Shown here: positions 47,687 through 56,517 of the stretch, piece after piece
Layout: every line of letters starts with the position of its first letter
Numbering within the stretch: the first letter of the stretch is position 1
Assembly: GCF_019802345.1 (NCBI RefSeq)
Contig: NZ_JAINDZ010000003.1
Location: forward strand, 158,474 to 222,473
Direction of reading: 5' to 3'
Origin: Methylosinus sp. Sm6
GTDB lineage: Bacteria > Pseudomonadota > Alphaproteobacteria > Rhizobiales > Beijerinckiaceae
Length of the DNA stretch: 64,000 nucleotides
Program-made: the position numbers and the translations under genes
Notes under the pieces: generated by a model
What the model was told of the DNA's origin: nothing
Seen by the model: only the letters and a program-made list of their open reading frames with translations
Database searches by the model: none

Positions 47687-47783
47687 TCGATCCTTCTCTC
47701 GCCGCGCGCCCCTCTCCGCGGAACGACGCGCGCAGATTACGACGCGGCAAGCTGAAAAAAGGAAGGTCGAACGCGAGGAATTT

Positions 47784-48284
47784 TCATCCCAGCGCCGCCC
47801 AGCAGCGCCGCATGGCGATGCTCATGTGCTGGCGGACCATGCGCTCGGAAATGCCGAGCCGCCGCGCGATCTCGTCGAAGGGCAAATCCTCGAAGGCCGA
47901 CATCTGGAACACTTCCCGGCAGCGCGGCGGCAGCGCCTCGATCGCCGCCGCGAGCCGGCGGGCGCGGCGCGCGAAATCGACGCGCTCGTCGGCGGGCGCG
48001 TCGCCGCTCGGCCGTTCCCCCAGCAGCGCGTCGAAGCGCAGATGCTTGCTCTCGGTCCTGCGCCTGCGGGCGAAGTCGCGGGTGAGATTGGCGGCGATCT
48101 GCTGCAGAAAGGCGGGCGGATCGGCGACGCTGTCGAGCCGCTCGTGGCGCAACACGCGCACGAAGGTCTCCTGCAGCAGATCGGGGGCGGCCTCCGGCCC
48201 GACGCGGCGCGTCAGATAGCCGAGGAGCGCGCGCCGATTGCGCTCGAACAGATCGCGAATGAACAGGAGCTTTTTATCCGACAT
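47784..48284 (-). CDS. ECF sigma factor, FecI type (module A)
   Basis: A 166-residue sigma-70 family protein with region 2 (LFERNRRALLGYLTRRVG, DLLQETFVRVLRH) and region 4 (LPPRCREVFQMSAFEDLPFDEIARRLGISERMVRQHMSIAM). Region 3 is absent, as in ECF factors. ATG at 48282-48284 lacks an evident Shine-Dalgarno, so translation may be coupled to the upstream DUF2946-like gene, 94 bp away. It is expected to drive the receptor gene. Confidence 0.9.
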   Translation of the reverse strand: MSDKKLLFIRDLFERNRRALLGYLTRRVGPEAAPDLLQETFVRVLRHERLDSVADPPAFLQQIAANLTRDFARRRRTESKHLRFDALLGERPSGDAPADERVDFARRARRLAAAIEALPPRCREVFQMSAFEDLPFDEIARRLGISERMVRQHMSIAMRRCWAALG

Positions 48285-48378
48285 GCGGCGGGATCCGCAG
48301 CGGCGACGCCGGGCCCTCGTCGGGCTCGGCGCGTGTGGGGAACCAAATGATCGGGCGGCGCGGCGCGGCGCCTCGCAA

Positions 48379-48804
48379 TCAGGCGGCGGGAGAAATGGCG
48401 GCGTGAGGCGGCGCGCGCGACGAGCCGGCGCCGCGCCCGGCGCGGCGCTCGGACGGCGGGACGAAAGCGCGGAAGGGCCGCGCGTCGCGCGTGACGGCGA
48501 CCGCCGGCGCAGGCGAATCGAGCGGCGGCAGAGCGATGCCGAGCGGCATGGGGCCGCGCTGGCAGAAGAGGCAGGAGCCGCAGTCGTCCGGCCCGGCCGG
48601 CGGCCCGACTGGCGCGCCATCGTCGCCCGCAGCCGCGACGCAGAGGGGATGCGCGACAAAAACGCCGGGCTCCCCGAGCGCGGCCGATCCGACGCCGACC
48701 GCCGAGGGCAGCAGCTGCAGCACGATGATGCAGAACGCGGCGAGAATTGCGCGCGCGCCCCATGATCGGCGTGGGCGGGGTCGGGCTTCGGCCATGCGCG
48801 GCAT
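48379..48804 (-). CDS. DUF2946-like cysteine-containing small exported protein (module A)
   Basis: A 141-residue protein (ATG at 48802-48804; 48795 is an alternative). A basic N-terminus leads into a hydrophobic helix (RAILAAFCIIVLQLLPSAVG), then a short segment with HPLC and, 20 residues later, CGSCLFC: the Cys/His spacing of DUF2946 proteins. The tail ends in SSRAPP-like sequence shared with the module B homologue. Could bind a metal in the periplasm; I recall DUF2946 genes beside TonB-dependent copper receptors, but the substrate here is unknown. Confidence 0.65.
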   Translation of the reverse strand: MPRMAEARPRPRRSWGARAILAAFCIIVLQLLPSAVGVGSAALGEPGVFVAHPLCVAAAGDDGAPVGPPAGPDDCGSCLFCQRGPMPLGIALPPLDSPAPAVAVTRDARPFRAFVPPSERRAGRGAGSSRAPPHAAISPAA

Positions 48805-49109
48805 TGGAGCTCGGCGCGAGCGTAGCCGTCAAGGCGTGCTTCCCGCGAAGCGAAAGAATTTCGGCCGCTGTCGCAAGACGGCCACAGCGGCGCAAGGCCG
48901 CCGCGAGCCGATGGGCGACGCGCGTCACCTGCCGAAGACGCGCGCGCGCTCTTGACGAAACGCCGCGCCTGGCAGACGCGCGCGCCAAGGAACGTTGTCA
49001 GCGCGAGCTCGTGGAGCGTGAGGGCAAGCTCACGGCGCGGCGGCCAAGACGGCGGCGACGGCCCCAACCTCGACGCTGTCACCGGAATCTCTCTCGACCG
49101 GCTGGCGCG
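48805..49109. other. Intergenic region between module A and the toxin-antitoxin pair
   Basis: About 305 bp with nothing recognisable beyond strongly Arg/Ala-rich chance frames. It must contain the promoter of module A (leftward). Confidence 0.5.
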
Positions 49110-49409
49110 TCACTCCACGGGAGTGCTTGCCGGGCTAAGGGAAATCCTCACGTGCAGCGCGCGAAGAACGGCGCTGATCGTCTCGAAGCGCGGATGCGAG
49201 CCGGGCGCCAACGCCTTGTAGAGGCTTTCTCGGCCGAGGCCGGCCGCCGCCGCAACTTGCGCCATGCCGCGCGCCTTCGCGACCTCCGAGAGCGCCGCGA
49301 GCAAAACGTCCAGGTCAGCATCCTCGGCGGCGGCCGTGAGATATTCGGCGATCACCTCGTCATTGTCGAGATAATCGGCCACGTTGAAGGTCGCGAAATC
49401 ATTGCTCAT
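49110..49409 (-). CDS. Antitoxin of a HigBA/RelE-type pair
   Basis: A 99-residue protein typical of the putative addiction module antidotes: YLDNDEVIAEYLTAAAED at the start, then an HTH (MAQVAAAAGLGRESLYKALAPGSHPRF) and a short C-terminal helix. It would neutralise the upstream-encoded toxin and bind the operon promoter. The ATG at 49407-49409 overlaps the toxin stop as ATGA. Confidence 0.88.
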   Translation of the reverse strand: MSNDFATFNVADYLDNDEVIAEYLTAAAEDADLDVLLAALSEVAKARGMAQVAAAAGLGRESLYKALAPGSHPRFETISAVLRALHVRISLSPASTPVE

Positions 49410-49711
49410 TGTCCCGTCTCCCTCAACCCCCGCGCCATTTCCTTCGCGCGCTCGATATCTCGTCTCTGCGTCCCTTTGTCTCCGCCGTTCAGCAACAAAT
49501 AGATCGCGACGCCATTCCGGACGAAATAGACGCGATAGCCCGGTCCGTGGTGAATGCGCATTTCCGATACGCCTTCTCCTACGGCTTCGCAGTCGCCGAA
49601 ATTGCCGCGCGCCGCGCTCGTCAGGCGCGCCAATATCCGGGCCTTGCCCTTTTGATCGGCGAGGCTCGAAAGCCACTCGTCAAAGGCCGACGATCGAACA
49701 AGAGTGAACAT
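49406..49711 (-). CDS. Toxin of a HigBA/RelE-type pair
   Basis: A 101-residue basic RelE/ParE superfamily protein of the addiction-module killer group: FDEWLSSLADQKGKARILARL, RIHHGPGYRVYFVRNG and LLLNGGDKGTQRRDIERAKEMA. Relatives cleave mRNA at the ribosome. The toxin gene comes first, as in higBA. The pair lies 90 bp from the 3' end of tRNA-Arg(UCG), a common site for acquired DNA. Confidence 0.88.
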   Translation of the reverse strand: MFTLVRSSAFDEWLSSLADQKGKARILARLTSAARGNFGDCEAVGEGVSEMRIHHGPGYRVYFVRNGVAIYLLLNGGDKGTQRRDIERAKEMARGLRETGQ

Positions 49712-49800
49712 TGGCGGCCGTTGGCGAACATCACGTAAGCGCTACATATGTATCCGAATGGATACAGACAATCAAGGGCATTCTAAATCGCTGATTTTGC

Positions 49801-49877
49801 TGGCGACCCCGGCAGGATTCGAACCTGCGACCTACTGCTTCGAAGGCAGTTGCTCTATCCAGCTGAGCTACGGAGCC
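49801..49877 (-). tRNA. tRNA-Arg (anticodon UCG)
   Basis: 77 nt with encoded CCA (49801-49803). The full cloverleaf can be drawn: acceptor GGCUCCG/CGGGGUC, D-arm GCUC, anticodon stem ACUGC/GCAGU with loop CUUCGAA giving anticodon UCG (reads CGA), TPsiC arm with GGUUCGAAUCC. It shares 72 of 77 positions with the tRNA-Arg(UCU) at 54980-55056. Confidence 0.95.
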
Positions 49878-50043
49878 GCGCCGTGGCAATCTAGCACGAT
49901 CCGCGAGCTTTGCACGCGGGTGTTTCGAGGACTGCCGCGGAAGACATCTCGCTCTCCACCGAACGCCCATGCGAGCGCTGGCGATTCGAGCAAGCGCCGC
50001 ATGGACTGAAATCCATGCGGCGCTTTGCCGGTGATGCGTCGCC

Positions 50044-52581
50044 TCAGAACTCGACCTTCAGCGACCCGAGGAAGCTGCGCGGCGCGCCGGGCAGAATGCC
50101 GATCGTGTCTCCCGGTGATAAATAATAGGTCTTGTCGAGAAGATTGTTGACGTTGAGCTGCGCGGTCACCGTCAAGCCAGACATGAGGAACGAATAGCGC
50201 GCCATCAGATTGACGACGGCATAGCCGGGAATCTGAAAACTATTGGCGTTGTTGCCCTGAACGGAGCTCCGGGCGACGAAGCCCGCGCCGAAGCTCGCGC
50301 CACGCAGAGCTTCGAAATCGGGCTCATACACCGCCCAGAGGCTTCCCGCGCTCTTCGGCACGCCATAGAGGCGATGGCCGACATTGCCGTTGTTGTCCTT
50401 CAATATAGTGGAATCGATGTAGGAATAGCTGCCGATGACCTTGATCTGCGAGGTGACCTGGCCGCTCACGTCGAATTCCCAGCCGCGGTTGCGCGCTTCG
50501 CCGGTCGAGACCTGCGCGCCGAGCGCCGCTCGAACCGGATCGGACGACGGCGTCGGTATGTTGTTCTTCACGATGTCGAACCAGGCGACGGTCGCCGTGA
50601 GCCGCCCGTCGAACAGATCCGTCTTGGCGCCGAACTCCCATTGCCGCGCCGACGTCGGCGCCAGCAGATCGACGGTGGGCCGGGTCGAGCCGTCCACCAC
50701 GGGCGACAGGCCGAAGTTCTCGACATAGCTGCCATAAAGGCTCAGCTGGGGGATCGGCCGCCACAATAATCCGATGCGCGGCTTGATCGCGTCATTGTCG
50801 GAGCTCATCGAGGTGAGCGTGGCGGGCGCGGGAACCGTGTCGAGCGCCGTCGCGCCCATTTTCGCCTTGTCGTAGCGAAATCCCGCCAGCAGGTGGAAGT
50901 CATAGGGCAGCGCGATCTGGTCCTGGAAATAGAAGCCGTACCAATTTTGGCCGGCGTCGATCGAGAAGGCCCAATCCGGATTGCCGTAGAGATAATTCGG
51001 GAAGCCCGTATGCACGGGATTGAAGAGATCGATCGACGGCGCCGAGAAGCTGAACACGCGCTGGATCTTGTAATTGTCCAGGTAATAGTCGCCGCCGGCG
51101 AGCACATTATGCGTGAGGCCGAATGTGTCGAAACGTCCCTTCACGTCGAAGCTGGTGAAATAGGCCTGCGACTGAACCGCCGGCCTGTTGACGATACGAT
51201 CGACCGGGCAGGACGCATAGCTGCAGCTCGCGGCGCTCGGCCACAGCGGAACCATGATGTTATTGACGCCGTCACGAAAATTCGCGTCGAAGCGATGCGA
51301 GACGGTCCAATTGCGATCAATGTCGTAGGACCAGTCGAACCCGATGCGGAGATCGTCTTTCACATAAGATTCGCTGCCCGCCTCGCCATAGTTGCGCGTG
51401 ATCGATACGGACGTCGGCCGGCCGCCGATATAGGGCGAGCCGAAGTCGAGCGGCGAGCGGCCGCGCTGATATTCGAGATAGGCGTTCGCCCGGAAATCGG
51501 CCATCGGCTCGTAATGAATTTTCGGCGCGATGAAAATTCGATCCGTATGGGTGAGCTCCCGAAACGAGTCGGAGTTCTCATATGCGGCGTCGAACCGATA
51601 GAGCAGCGTCTTGTCGGCCGTCAGCGGTCCGGTCAGGCCGAGCGTCGTGCGATAGAATCCATAGGAGCCGAATTGCTGCTGCAGCTCGTAATGCTCCTGC
51701 ACGGACGGCTTCTTGGTCACGATATTGATGAGGCCGCCCGGCTCGAGGCGCCCGTAGAGAATGGAGGCCGGGCCCTTGAGAACCTCGACGCTCTCGACAT
51801 TGGCCATCTCCCGCCGCGGAGTGGTGAACTTATTGTCCACGCGAACCCCGTCGAGATAATATTTGTAGGTCTCGAATCCACGTACGACGAACCCCGACTG
51901 GAGTCCGCCGACCGGGATCGGCGTGACGCTGCTGATATTGGCGAGAGCGTCGTCGACGACCACGATCTGCTGATCGCGCAGGATCTGCTGCGGCGCCACT
52001 TGGACGCTGACCGGCGTCTCGATGATCGGCGTTCTCGTCTTGGTCGCCGTGCTCGTCGACTCGGTTCGATAAGCGGTCGGATCGCCGGGGCCGCCGCCTC
52101 CCCGCTGGCCGTTCCCTTGCCCGCCGGCGCGCGCCTGGGCCGCCGCCGCGCCGACATCGATCGGCGGCAGCGCCTCGGCGCCGCCGGCGTCGCTGCGAGC
52201 TCCCGCGTCGTTCTGCGCCAGCACGATGAACACCTCGCGCTCGTCGTCCGCCAGCCGATAGGACAAGCCCGTCCCGGCCAGCAGCTGGCGCAGCGCGGCG
52301 CCCAGCGTGTACTCGCCGCTCAGCCCGCGCGTCTCCACATCGCGGGTCAAGCCGGCGAGAAACACCATTTGGACGCCATTTTCCTCGGCGAGCCGGTTCA
52401 GCGCCATGCCGATCGCGCCGGCCGGAATCCGATAGCTCCGCACCTCCGCCGCCAGCTGCGACGCCTGCATGCGCGCATGCGCCGCCGCCGGCGCCTCGGC
52501 GCCGAACGCGACCGCCCCCACTGCCGCCGCCAGCACGAGGCTCACGCGCTCGTCCCTCCGGCCAAATCCCTTCCATGCCAT
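50044..52581 (-). CDS. TonB-dependent receptor with STN signalling domain (module B)
   Basis: An 845-residue homologue of the module A receptor. Signal region about 1-37, STN domain about 45-120 (VRSYRIPAGAIGMALNRLA), a Gly-rich linker that again contains EALPPIDVGAA, plug (VEVLKGPASILYGRLEPGGL) and barrel ending in FLGSLKVEF. The ATG at 52579-52581 has GAGGGAG at good spacing. A loop with two cysteines (SCSYASC) is absent from the module A receptor. The two receptors diverge most in the outer loops, so they probably take up different ligands. Confidence 0.92.
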   Translation of the reverse strand: MAWKGFGRRDERVSLVLAAAVGAVAFGAEAPAAAHARMQASQLAAEVRSYRIPAGAIGMALNRLAEENGVQMVFLAGLTRDVETRGLSGEYTLGAALRQLLAGTGLSYRLADDEREVFIVLAQNDAGARSDAGGAEALPPIDVGAAAAQARAGGQGNGQRGGGGPGDPTAYRTESTSTATKTRTPIIETPVSVQVAPQQILRDQQIVVVDDALANISSVTPIPVGGLQSGFVVRGFETYKYYLDGVRVDNKFTTPRREMANVESVEVLKGPASILYGRLEPGGLINIVTKKPSVQEHYELQQQFGSYGFYRTTLGLTGPLTADKTLLYRFDAAYENSDSFRELTHTDRIFIAPKIHYEPMADFRANAYLEYQRGRSPLDFGSPYIGGRPTSVSITRNYGEAGSESYVKDDLRIGFDWSYDIDRNWTVSHRFDANFRDGVNNIMVPLWPSAASCSYASCPVDRIVNRPAVQSQAYFTSFDVKGRFDTFGLTHNVLAGGDYYLDNYKIQRVFSFSAPSIDLFNPVHTGFPNYLYGNPDWAFSIDAGQNWYGFYFQDQIALPYDFHLLAGFRYDKAKMGATALDTVPAPATLTSMSSDNDAIKPRIGLLWRPIPQLSLYGSYVENFGLSPVVDGSTRPTVDLLAPTSARQWEFGAKTDLFDGRLTATVAWFDIVKNNIPTPSSDPVRAALGAQVSTGEARNRGWEFDVSGQVTSQIKVIGSYSYIDSTILKDNNGNVGHRLYGVPKSAGSLWAVYEPDFEALRGASFGAGFVARSSVQGNNANSFQIPGYAVVNLMARYSFLMSGLTVTAQLNVNNLLDKTYYLSPGDTIGILPGAPRSFLGSLKVEF

Positions 52582-52718
52582 CCGCCGCTCCCTCGCTTCG
52601 CCGGGGACGAAGTGGCCCCCATTGTCGAGGACGCGCTCGCAGGGCGTTTGGAAGGGTCGCCCAATGGAGTTTTTTCGAAAATCCTGCCGCAGCCGCCGCG
52701 CACCGCCGCATTCCTCCG

Positions 52719-53660
52719 CTATTTGTAGATGTAGATCACATAACTGCCGATCGAGAGCGCCTTCAGGCCGAGCGACGCTTTCAGCGCGCGGATCGCGCCC
52801 TCGGGATTGGCGGCGTCGAAGGTGCCGGTCACGCGCAATCGGCGCGCCGCCGGCGCCGCGAGCGTCAGGCCCGAGCGATAGCGCGCGAGCGTCGCCAGCA
52901 CGCTCTCCAGAGGCTCGTCCTCGAAAATGAGGCGCCCGCGCCGCCAGCCGCCGACCTTGAACAAATCCGCCGGCTCCGGCTCCGCGATCGGCGTTCCGGC
53001 GCCGAAGCTCATCCGCCGCCCCTCCTCCACGACGCTGCGCGCCGCTTCGTTCGTCACCGCCACTTTGTGCTCGATCACCGCGACATCGGCATGGGTCGCG
53101 TCGCGCAGCGCAATATCGAAAGCCGTGCCGAGCGCGGTGACCGTCGCGCCGGCCGCCTCGACGACGAACGGGCGCGACGAGTCGGGCGCCGCCTGGAAAA
53201 AGGCTTGGCCCGCAAGCAGCGTGAGCCGCCGCTCGCCCGCGCGATAATGGACAGCGATCGCCGAGCGCGCCGACAGATGCGCGAGCGATCCGTCCTCCAG
53301 CGTGACGACGCGCGTCTCGCCGATCGCCGTGAGCGCGTCCGCGCGAAAGCGCAGCGCGATCTCGTCGAAGAACAACCAAAATGCGAGCGAAGCGGCGAGC
53401 AGCGCCGTCGCCGGGGCGGCGAGCGGCCGGCGACGCGCGGTCGGGCGGCCCGCCGCCCATAAGCGCCGAACCTCGCCGAACAGCCGCTCCGCTCCGTCGA
53501 GCGCGGCGCGATGCGCCGGATCGGCGGCGAGCCAGGCGTCGAGTTCCGCCTGCTCCTGCGCGGAGAGCGGGCCTGCGTCGCATTTCACCCACCAGGCGAG
53601 CGCCGCTTCATCGGCGCTCGTTCTGCGGCCCGGTTCCCGCTCGTCGCTCATATCGGCCAT
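52719..53660 (-). CDS. FecR-type anti-sigma factor (module B)
   Basis: 313 residues, the same length as its module A homologue. Cytoplasmic DUF4880 helix (ALAWWVKCDAGPLSAQEQAE, WLAADPAHRAALDG), membrane helix about residues 83-98, FecR domain (VTLEDGSLAHLSARSAIAV, LLAGQAFFQAAPDSSRPFVV, VTALGTAFDIAL) and a C-terminal secretin/TonB-like region. Start at 53658-53660; a second in-frame ATG three codons later is an alternative. Confidence 0.92.
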   Translation of the reverse strand: MADMSDEREPGRRTSADEAALAWWVKCDAGPLSAQEQAELDAWLAADPAHRAALDGAERLFGEVRRLWAAGRPTARRRPLAAPATALLAASLAFWLFFDEIALRFRADALTAIGETRVVTLEDGSLAHLSARSAIAVHYRAGERRLTLLAGQAFFQAAPDSSRPFVVEAAGATVTALGTAFDIALRDATHADVAVIEHKVAVTNEAARSVVEEGRRMSFGAGTPIAEPEPADLFKVGGWRRGRLIFEDEPLESVLATLARYRSGLTLAAPAARRLRVTGTFDAANPEGAIRALKASLGLKALSIGSYVIYIYK

Positions 53661-53742
53661 TCGTCTTCCCGGAACGGCGCGCGCCCCCGCCGAATGTGAA
53701 GACGGTCTCGCGGGTGAAATGGAAGGGCCGCCATCCTCGCGC

Positions 53743-54246
53743 TCATTGCTGCACCGCCGCGCGGCAGCGCTCCATGGCGAGATGGAAATGCTGCTCGACC
53801 GTCTTGCGCGAAATGCCGAGCCGTTCGGCGATCTCGCGCTGCGACAGATGATGCGTAACACGCAGCTCGAAAATCTCCCGGCATCGCGGCGGCAGCGAGG
53901 CGACCGCCTCGGCGAGGAGCCGGGCGCGCCGCGCATCATCGACGCGGTTGTCGGCGCTCGCCTCGTCGGAGGGCGCATCCGCGGCGTCGCCGTCGCCGAC
54001 AAAATATTTGCGCTCCACCTGCCGATGGCGCGCGAGATCCTTCACCAGATTGCCGGCGGTGCGGCGCAGATAAGCGGATGGATCGGCGATTTCGGCGGCG
54101 GCGTCGCGGCTGATGTAGCGCGCGAAGGTCTCCTGCAGAAGATCGGAGGCGTCCTCGCGCCCGACCCTGCGGGTGAGAAAAGAGAGAAGGTCGCGCTGAC
54201 TGCGCAGGAACAGCTCGCGGATCGACAGCGGCTTGGTGTCCGGCAT
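53743..54246 (-). CDS. ECF sigma factor, FecI type (module B)
   Basis: A 167-residue ECF sigma factor. Region 2: LFLRSQRDLLSFLTRRVG and DLLQETFARYISRD. Region 4: LPPRCREIFELRVTHHLSQREIAERLGISRKTVEQHFHLAM. Clearly homologous to the module A factor over its whole length, with differences in the recognition helix, which suggests a different promoter target. Confidence 0.92.
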   Translation of the reverse strand: MPDTKPLSIRELFLRSQRDLLSFLTRRVGREDASDLLQETFARYISRDAAAEIADPSAYLRRTAGNLVKDLARHRQVERKYFVGDGDAADAPSDEASADNRVDDARRARLLAEAVASLPPRCREIFELRVTHHLSQREIAERLGISRKTVEQHFHLAMERCRAAVQQ

Positions 54247-54347
54247 TTGCGGCGTCCGATGCGGGAAAGGAAGTCCGGTCGCATTCCGTTCCGGCGCCGA
54301 TCGGCGCGGGAAACGCAAAATGCAGGGCGCGACGCTTCGCGCGTGCG

Positions 54348-54740
54348 TTAGACGCGCGGCGGCGCGCGCGACGACCAGGAGCCGATCCAACCGCAGGCGC
54401 GCGACGCCGGACCGGCGCGCGGCGAAAAAAGCGCCGCTCGGAGCTTCGCATCGTGCTCGGGCCCGACGAATGCGTCCGGCGTGGCGAGCGCGGCGTCGAG
54501 CAAGCGCTGGGGAGCGCCCAGCAGGCAAATCGCGCAATGACGATCGCCGGGCGCGGGATGCGGGCTCTGCGAGCCGTCCCCGGCCGAAGCGACGCAGACG
54601 ACGGCGGGTTCGGCGTCGCCGACGGCCGCCGACGCATCGGCGGAAAGGATCGCGACGACGCGCAGCAACAAGAGGAAAGCCGCGGCCCCCGACAGGAGCG
54701 CGCGTCCCATCGCTCGGGCGGCCGGCGGGAACGTCACCAT
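54348..54740 (-). CDS. DUF2946-like cysteine-containing small exported protein (module B)
   Basis: A 130-residue protein (ATG at 54738-54740; an internal ATG at 54710 is possible). One hydrophobic helix near residues 14-32 (LLSGAAAFLLLLRVVAILSA), then VVCVASAGDGS and, after a His/Pro stretch, HCAICLL, the DUF2946-type Cys motif. The C-terminal WSSRAPPRV matches the end region of the module A homologue. Immediately downstream of tRNA-Arg(UCU) and first gene of module B. Confidence 0.65.
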   Translation of the reverse strand: MVTFPPAARAMGRALLSGAAAFLLLLRVVAILSADASAAVGDAEPAVVCVASAGDGSQSPHPAPGDRHCAICLLGAPQRLLDAALATPDAFVGPEHDAKLRAALFSPRAGPASRACGWIGSWSSRAPPRV

Positions 54741-54979
54741 GGGCGCAATCGGTAGCCGCGCCGCGCGACTTGTCAACGCGCGCGCAAAACCAACGCGCAT
54801 TCGTTTCGCAAATTTCGGCAGACTGTCGCAGGAGGGACACAGGAGCGCCGCGCCGCTCTTCACCTTCGGCGCGATGTCCGGCTGCACGCGCAAGACGAGG
54901 ATGCGAGACGTCGAGCCGACGCGACCGCTCCGCGCATGGGGCTGTCGCAGCCGAGAGGAACGCGCCGGCGCGTCCGGAA

Positions 54980-55056
54980 TGGCGACCCCGGCAGGATTCG
55001 AACCTGCGACCTACCGCTTAGAAGGCGGTTGCTCTATCCGGCTGAGCTACGGGGCC
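54980..55056 (-). tRNA. tRNA-Arg (anticodon UCU)
   Basis: 77 nt with encoded CCA. Acceptor GGCCCCG/CGGGGUC, anticodon stem ACCGC/GCGGU with loop CUUCUAA, anticodon UCU (reads AGA). The first 35 plus-strand bases are identical to those of tRNA-Arg(UCG) at 49801; five differences in total. Confidence 0.95.
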
Positions 55057-55090
55057 GAGCGGCGAAGCTCTCGGCTTTGGGACAGGAAGG

Positions 55091-55399
55091 TCAATGCGTC
55101 CACTGACCGACGCGCTGCGTCTTGAAATTATCGGAATAGGACATGATGCGGCGCGCGGAGCCGGGCTTGGGCTCCTCGACGCGATAGACGAGGAGGCTCC
55201 GCTCGGCATAGCCGATCGCCTCGTCCTTCGTGGCGAATCGCAGCTTGATCTGCGCCTTGGCGTCCGAGGAGCTGGTCCAGCCCATCAGCGGATCGATCTC
55301 GCGAGGCGTCTCTCTCTCGAACTCCAGCACCCAGGGCTTGGCCGGCCCCGGGCCGGACTGGGTCGCGCTGGGCGCCTGACGGTGAATTCGTGCGGTCAT
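55091..55399 (-). CDS. NADH dehydrogenase accessory subunit, NdufS4-like (ETC complex I subunit conserved region)
   Basis: A 102-residue protein matching the alphaproteobacterial/mitochondrial NDUFS4 family: [19 protein letters not shown], then the [12 protein letters not shown] segment, [13 protein letters not shown] and [16 protein letters not shown] at the end. It is a peripheral subunit of respiratory complex I. The ATG at 55397-55399 has GAGGG upstream. It stands alone between tRNA-Arg and tRNA-Pro. Confidence 0.92.
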   Translation of the reverse strand: MTARIHRQAPSATQSGPGPAKPWVLEFERETPREIDPLMGWTSSSDAKAQIKLRFATKDEAIGYAERSLLVYRVEEPKPGSARRIMSYSDNFKTQRVGQWTH

Positions 55400-55472
55400 A
55401 TCGGCCCTCGGCAGCATTCGGCTCTACGCCGATCTCATGAAACCTCTGCGACGGCGGGAGCGAGGGGCCTCG

Positions 55473-55549
55473 TGGTCGGGGCAGCAGGATTCGAACCTGC
55501 GACCTGAAGTACCCAAAACTTCCGCGCTACCAGGCTGCGCTATACCCCG
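55473..55549 (-). tRNA. tRNA-Pro (anticodon UGG)
   Basis: 77 nt with encoded CCA at 55473-55475. Acceptor CGGGGUA/UGCCCCG, anticodon stem GGAAG-U/A-CUUC with loop UUUGGGU, anticodon UGG (reads CCA and other CCN codons). Standard TPsiC arm GGUUCGAAUCC. Confidence 0.95.
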
Positions 55550-55635
55550 TTTCGCGAATAGGCCATCGGCGCCCGCCTCCGCCGGAGTTTCGCTAGCACG
55601 AGCCACGGCCGCTCACAAGCGCGGCGGCGGCGCCG

Positions 55636-56121
55636 CTATCTCCGGAACATCGAATGACGCACCTCGTCGCCCACGGAGACCGACAGCCGCTCGGCCACGC
55701 CCGCGCTCACCTCGATCACCGCCAGCGCCGGCGCGCCGGAGGAAATGATCCGCTCGGAATAGGGCTCCGCCCCGAGCGCGAGCGAAACCACCCGCCCGTC
55801 GCGGCCGACGAAGATCATGTCGAGCGACAGGGGCGTATTCTTCATCCACATGGCGACCGGGCGCTCCTCGCGGAAGTCGAACAGCATGCCGCCGTCCTCG
55901 GGCAGCGATGTGCGGAACATGAGCCCCTTCTCGCGCTCCTTCTGCGTGCGCGCCACTTCGACGCGCAGCCGATGGGAGCCGGTCGCCGTCACGATCTCGA
56001 GCGGCTCGACCGCCGCCGCGCGGGCGGACGATTCGAGCGAGTCCCAGCCTGCCGCAGCGGCGACGAGCGCCGCCAGCACGAGCATGAAACGTCCCGCTCC
56101 CTTCGGCAAAATCTTCCGCAT
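55636..56121 (-). CDS. Exported DUF192 family protein
   Basis: A 161-residue protein with an N-terminal signal helix ([15 protein letters not shown], residues about 12-26) and a DUF192 domain: [39 protein letters not shown] and [19 protein letters not shown]. The family has a compact beta-fold of unknown function. Start at 56119-56121 has GAGG about 9 bp upstream; an in-frame ATG at 56190 would bury the signal peptide. Confidence 0.87.
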   Translation of the reverse strand: MRKILPKGAGRFMLVLAALVAAAAGWDSLESSARAAAVEPLEIVTATGSHRLRVEVARTQKEREKGLMFRTSLPEDGGMLFDFREERPVAMWMKNTPLSLDMIFVGRDGRVVSLALGAEPYSERIISSGAPALAVIEVSAGVAERLSVSVGDEVRHSMFRR

Positions 56122-56517
56122 CACACCCGCCTCGCTGCTCTCCGCGGCGAGGCCATCGGGCGGCCGCGCCACATTGTCGGCCCTGCTCATGCCATGCGGA
56201 TCGGCAGTTGGCAAAGGCTCGGCGCGCGCGCCGACGGGCGTCCCTCGTGATTTGCATCGATGACAACGAAGGGCGCTCGACGCCCCCTCCCCCGCTTCGC
56301 GGGAGAGGGGGCAGATTCCGCGCTTCATCGAAGGTTCGAGAAATGTCGACAGCGCCTTTTCCGCGAAGCGGGGAAGGATGAGGGAGGGGGCTTTCGGCTC
56401 TTCGGTTCGAGTGACGCAGGCTACGAGTAGCCTTGCATCGCCGAATTCGAAGCCTCTCGAGAGCGAGCCTCAGAGGCTCGCCCTTTCACCCCCTGTCGAA
56501 TCGGCTGAATCACTCCA
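56122..56517. repeat. Intergenic region with several dispersed palindromes
   Basis: About 395 bp. Contains a type D palindrome at 56283-56311 (CCCCCTC...GAGGGGG with CCCGC/GCGGG core), a partial second one near 56360-56378, and a type B palindrome at 56463-56481 (GCGAGCCTCAGAGGCTCGC). No convincing gene. Confidence 0.65.

Noticed and set aside
44000..55000. A methanobactin-type precursor peptide gene associated with the TonB receptor modules.
   Set aside because: I found no short frame with a leader and Cys-containing core, and no MbnB/MbnC-like genes. The receptors alone do not show the ligand.
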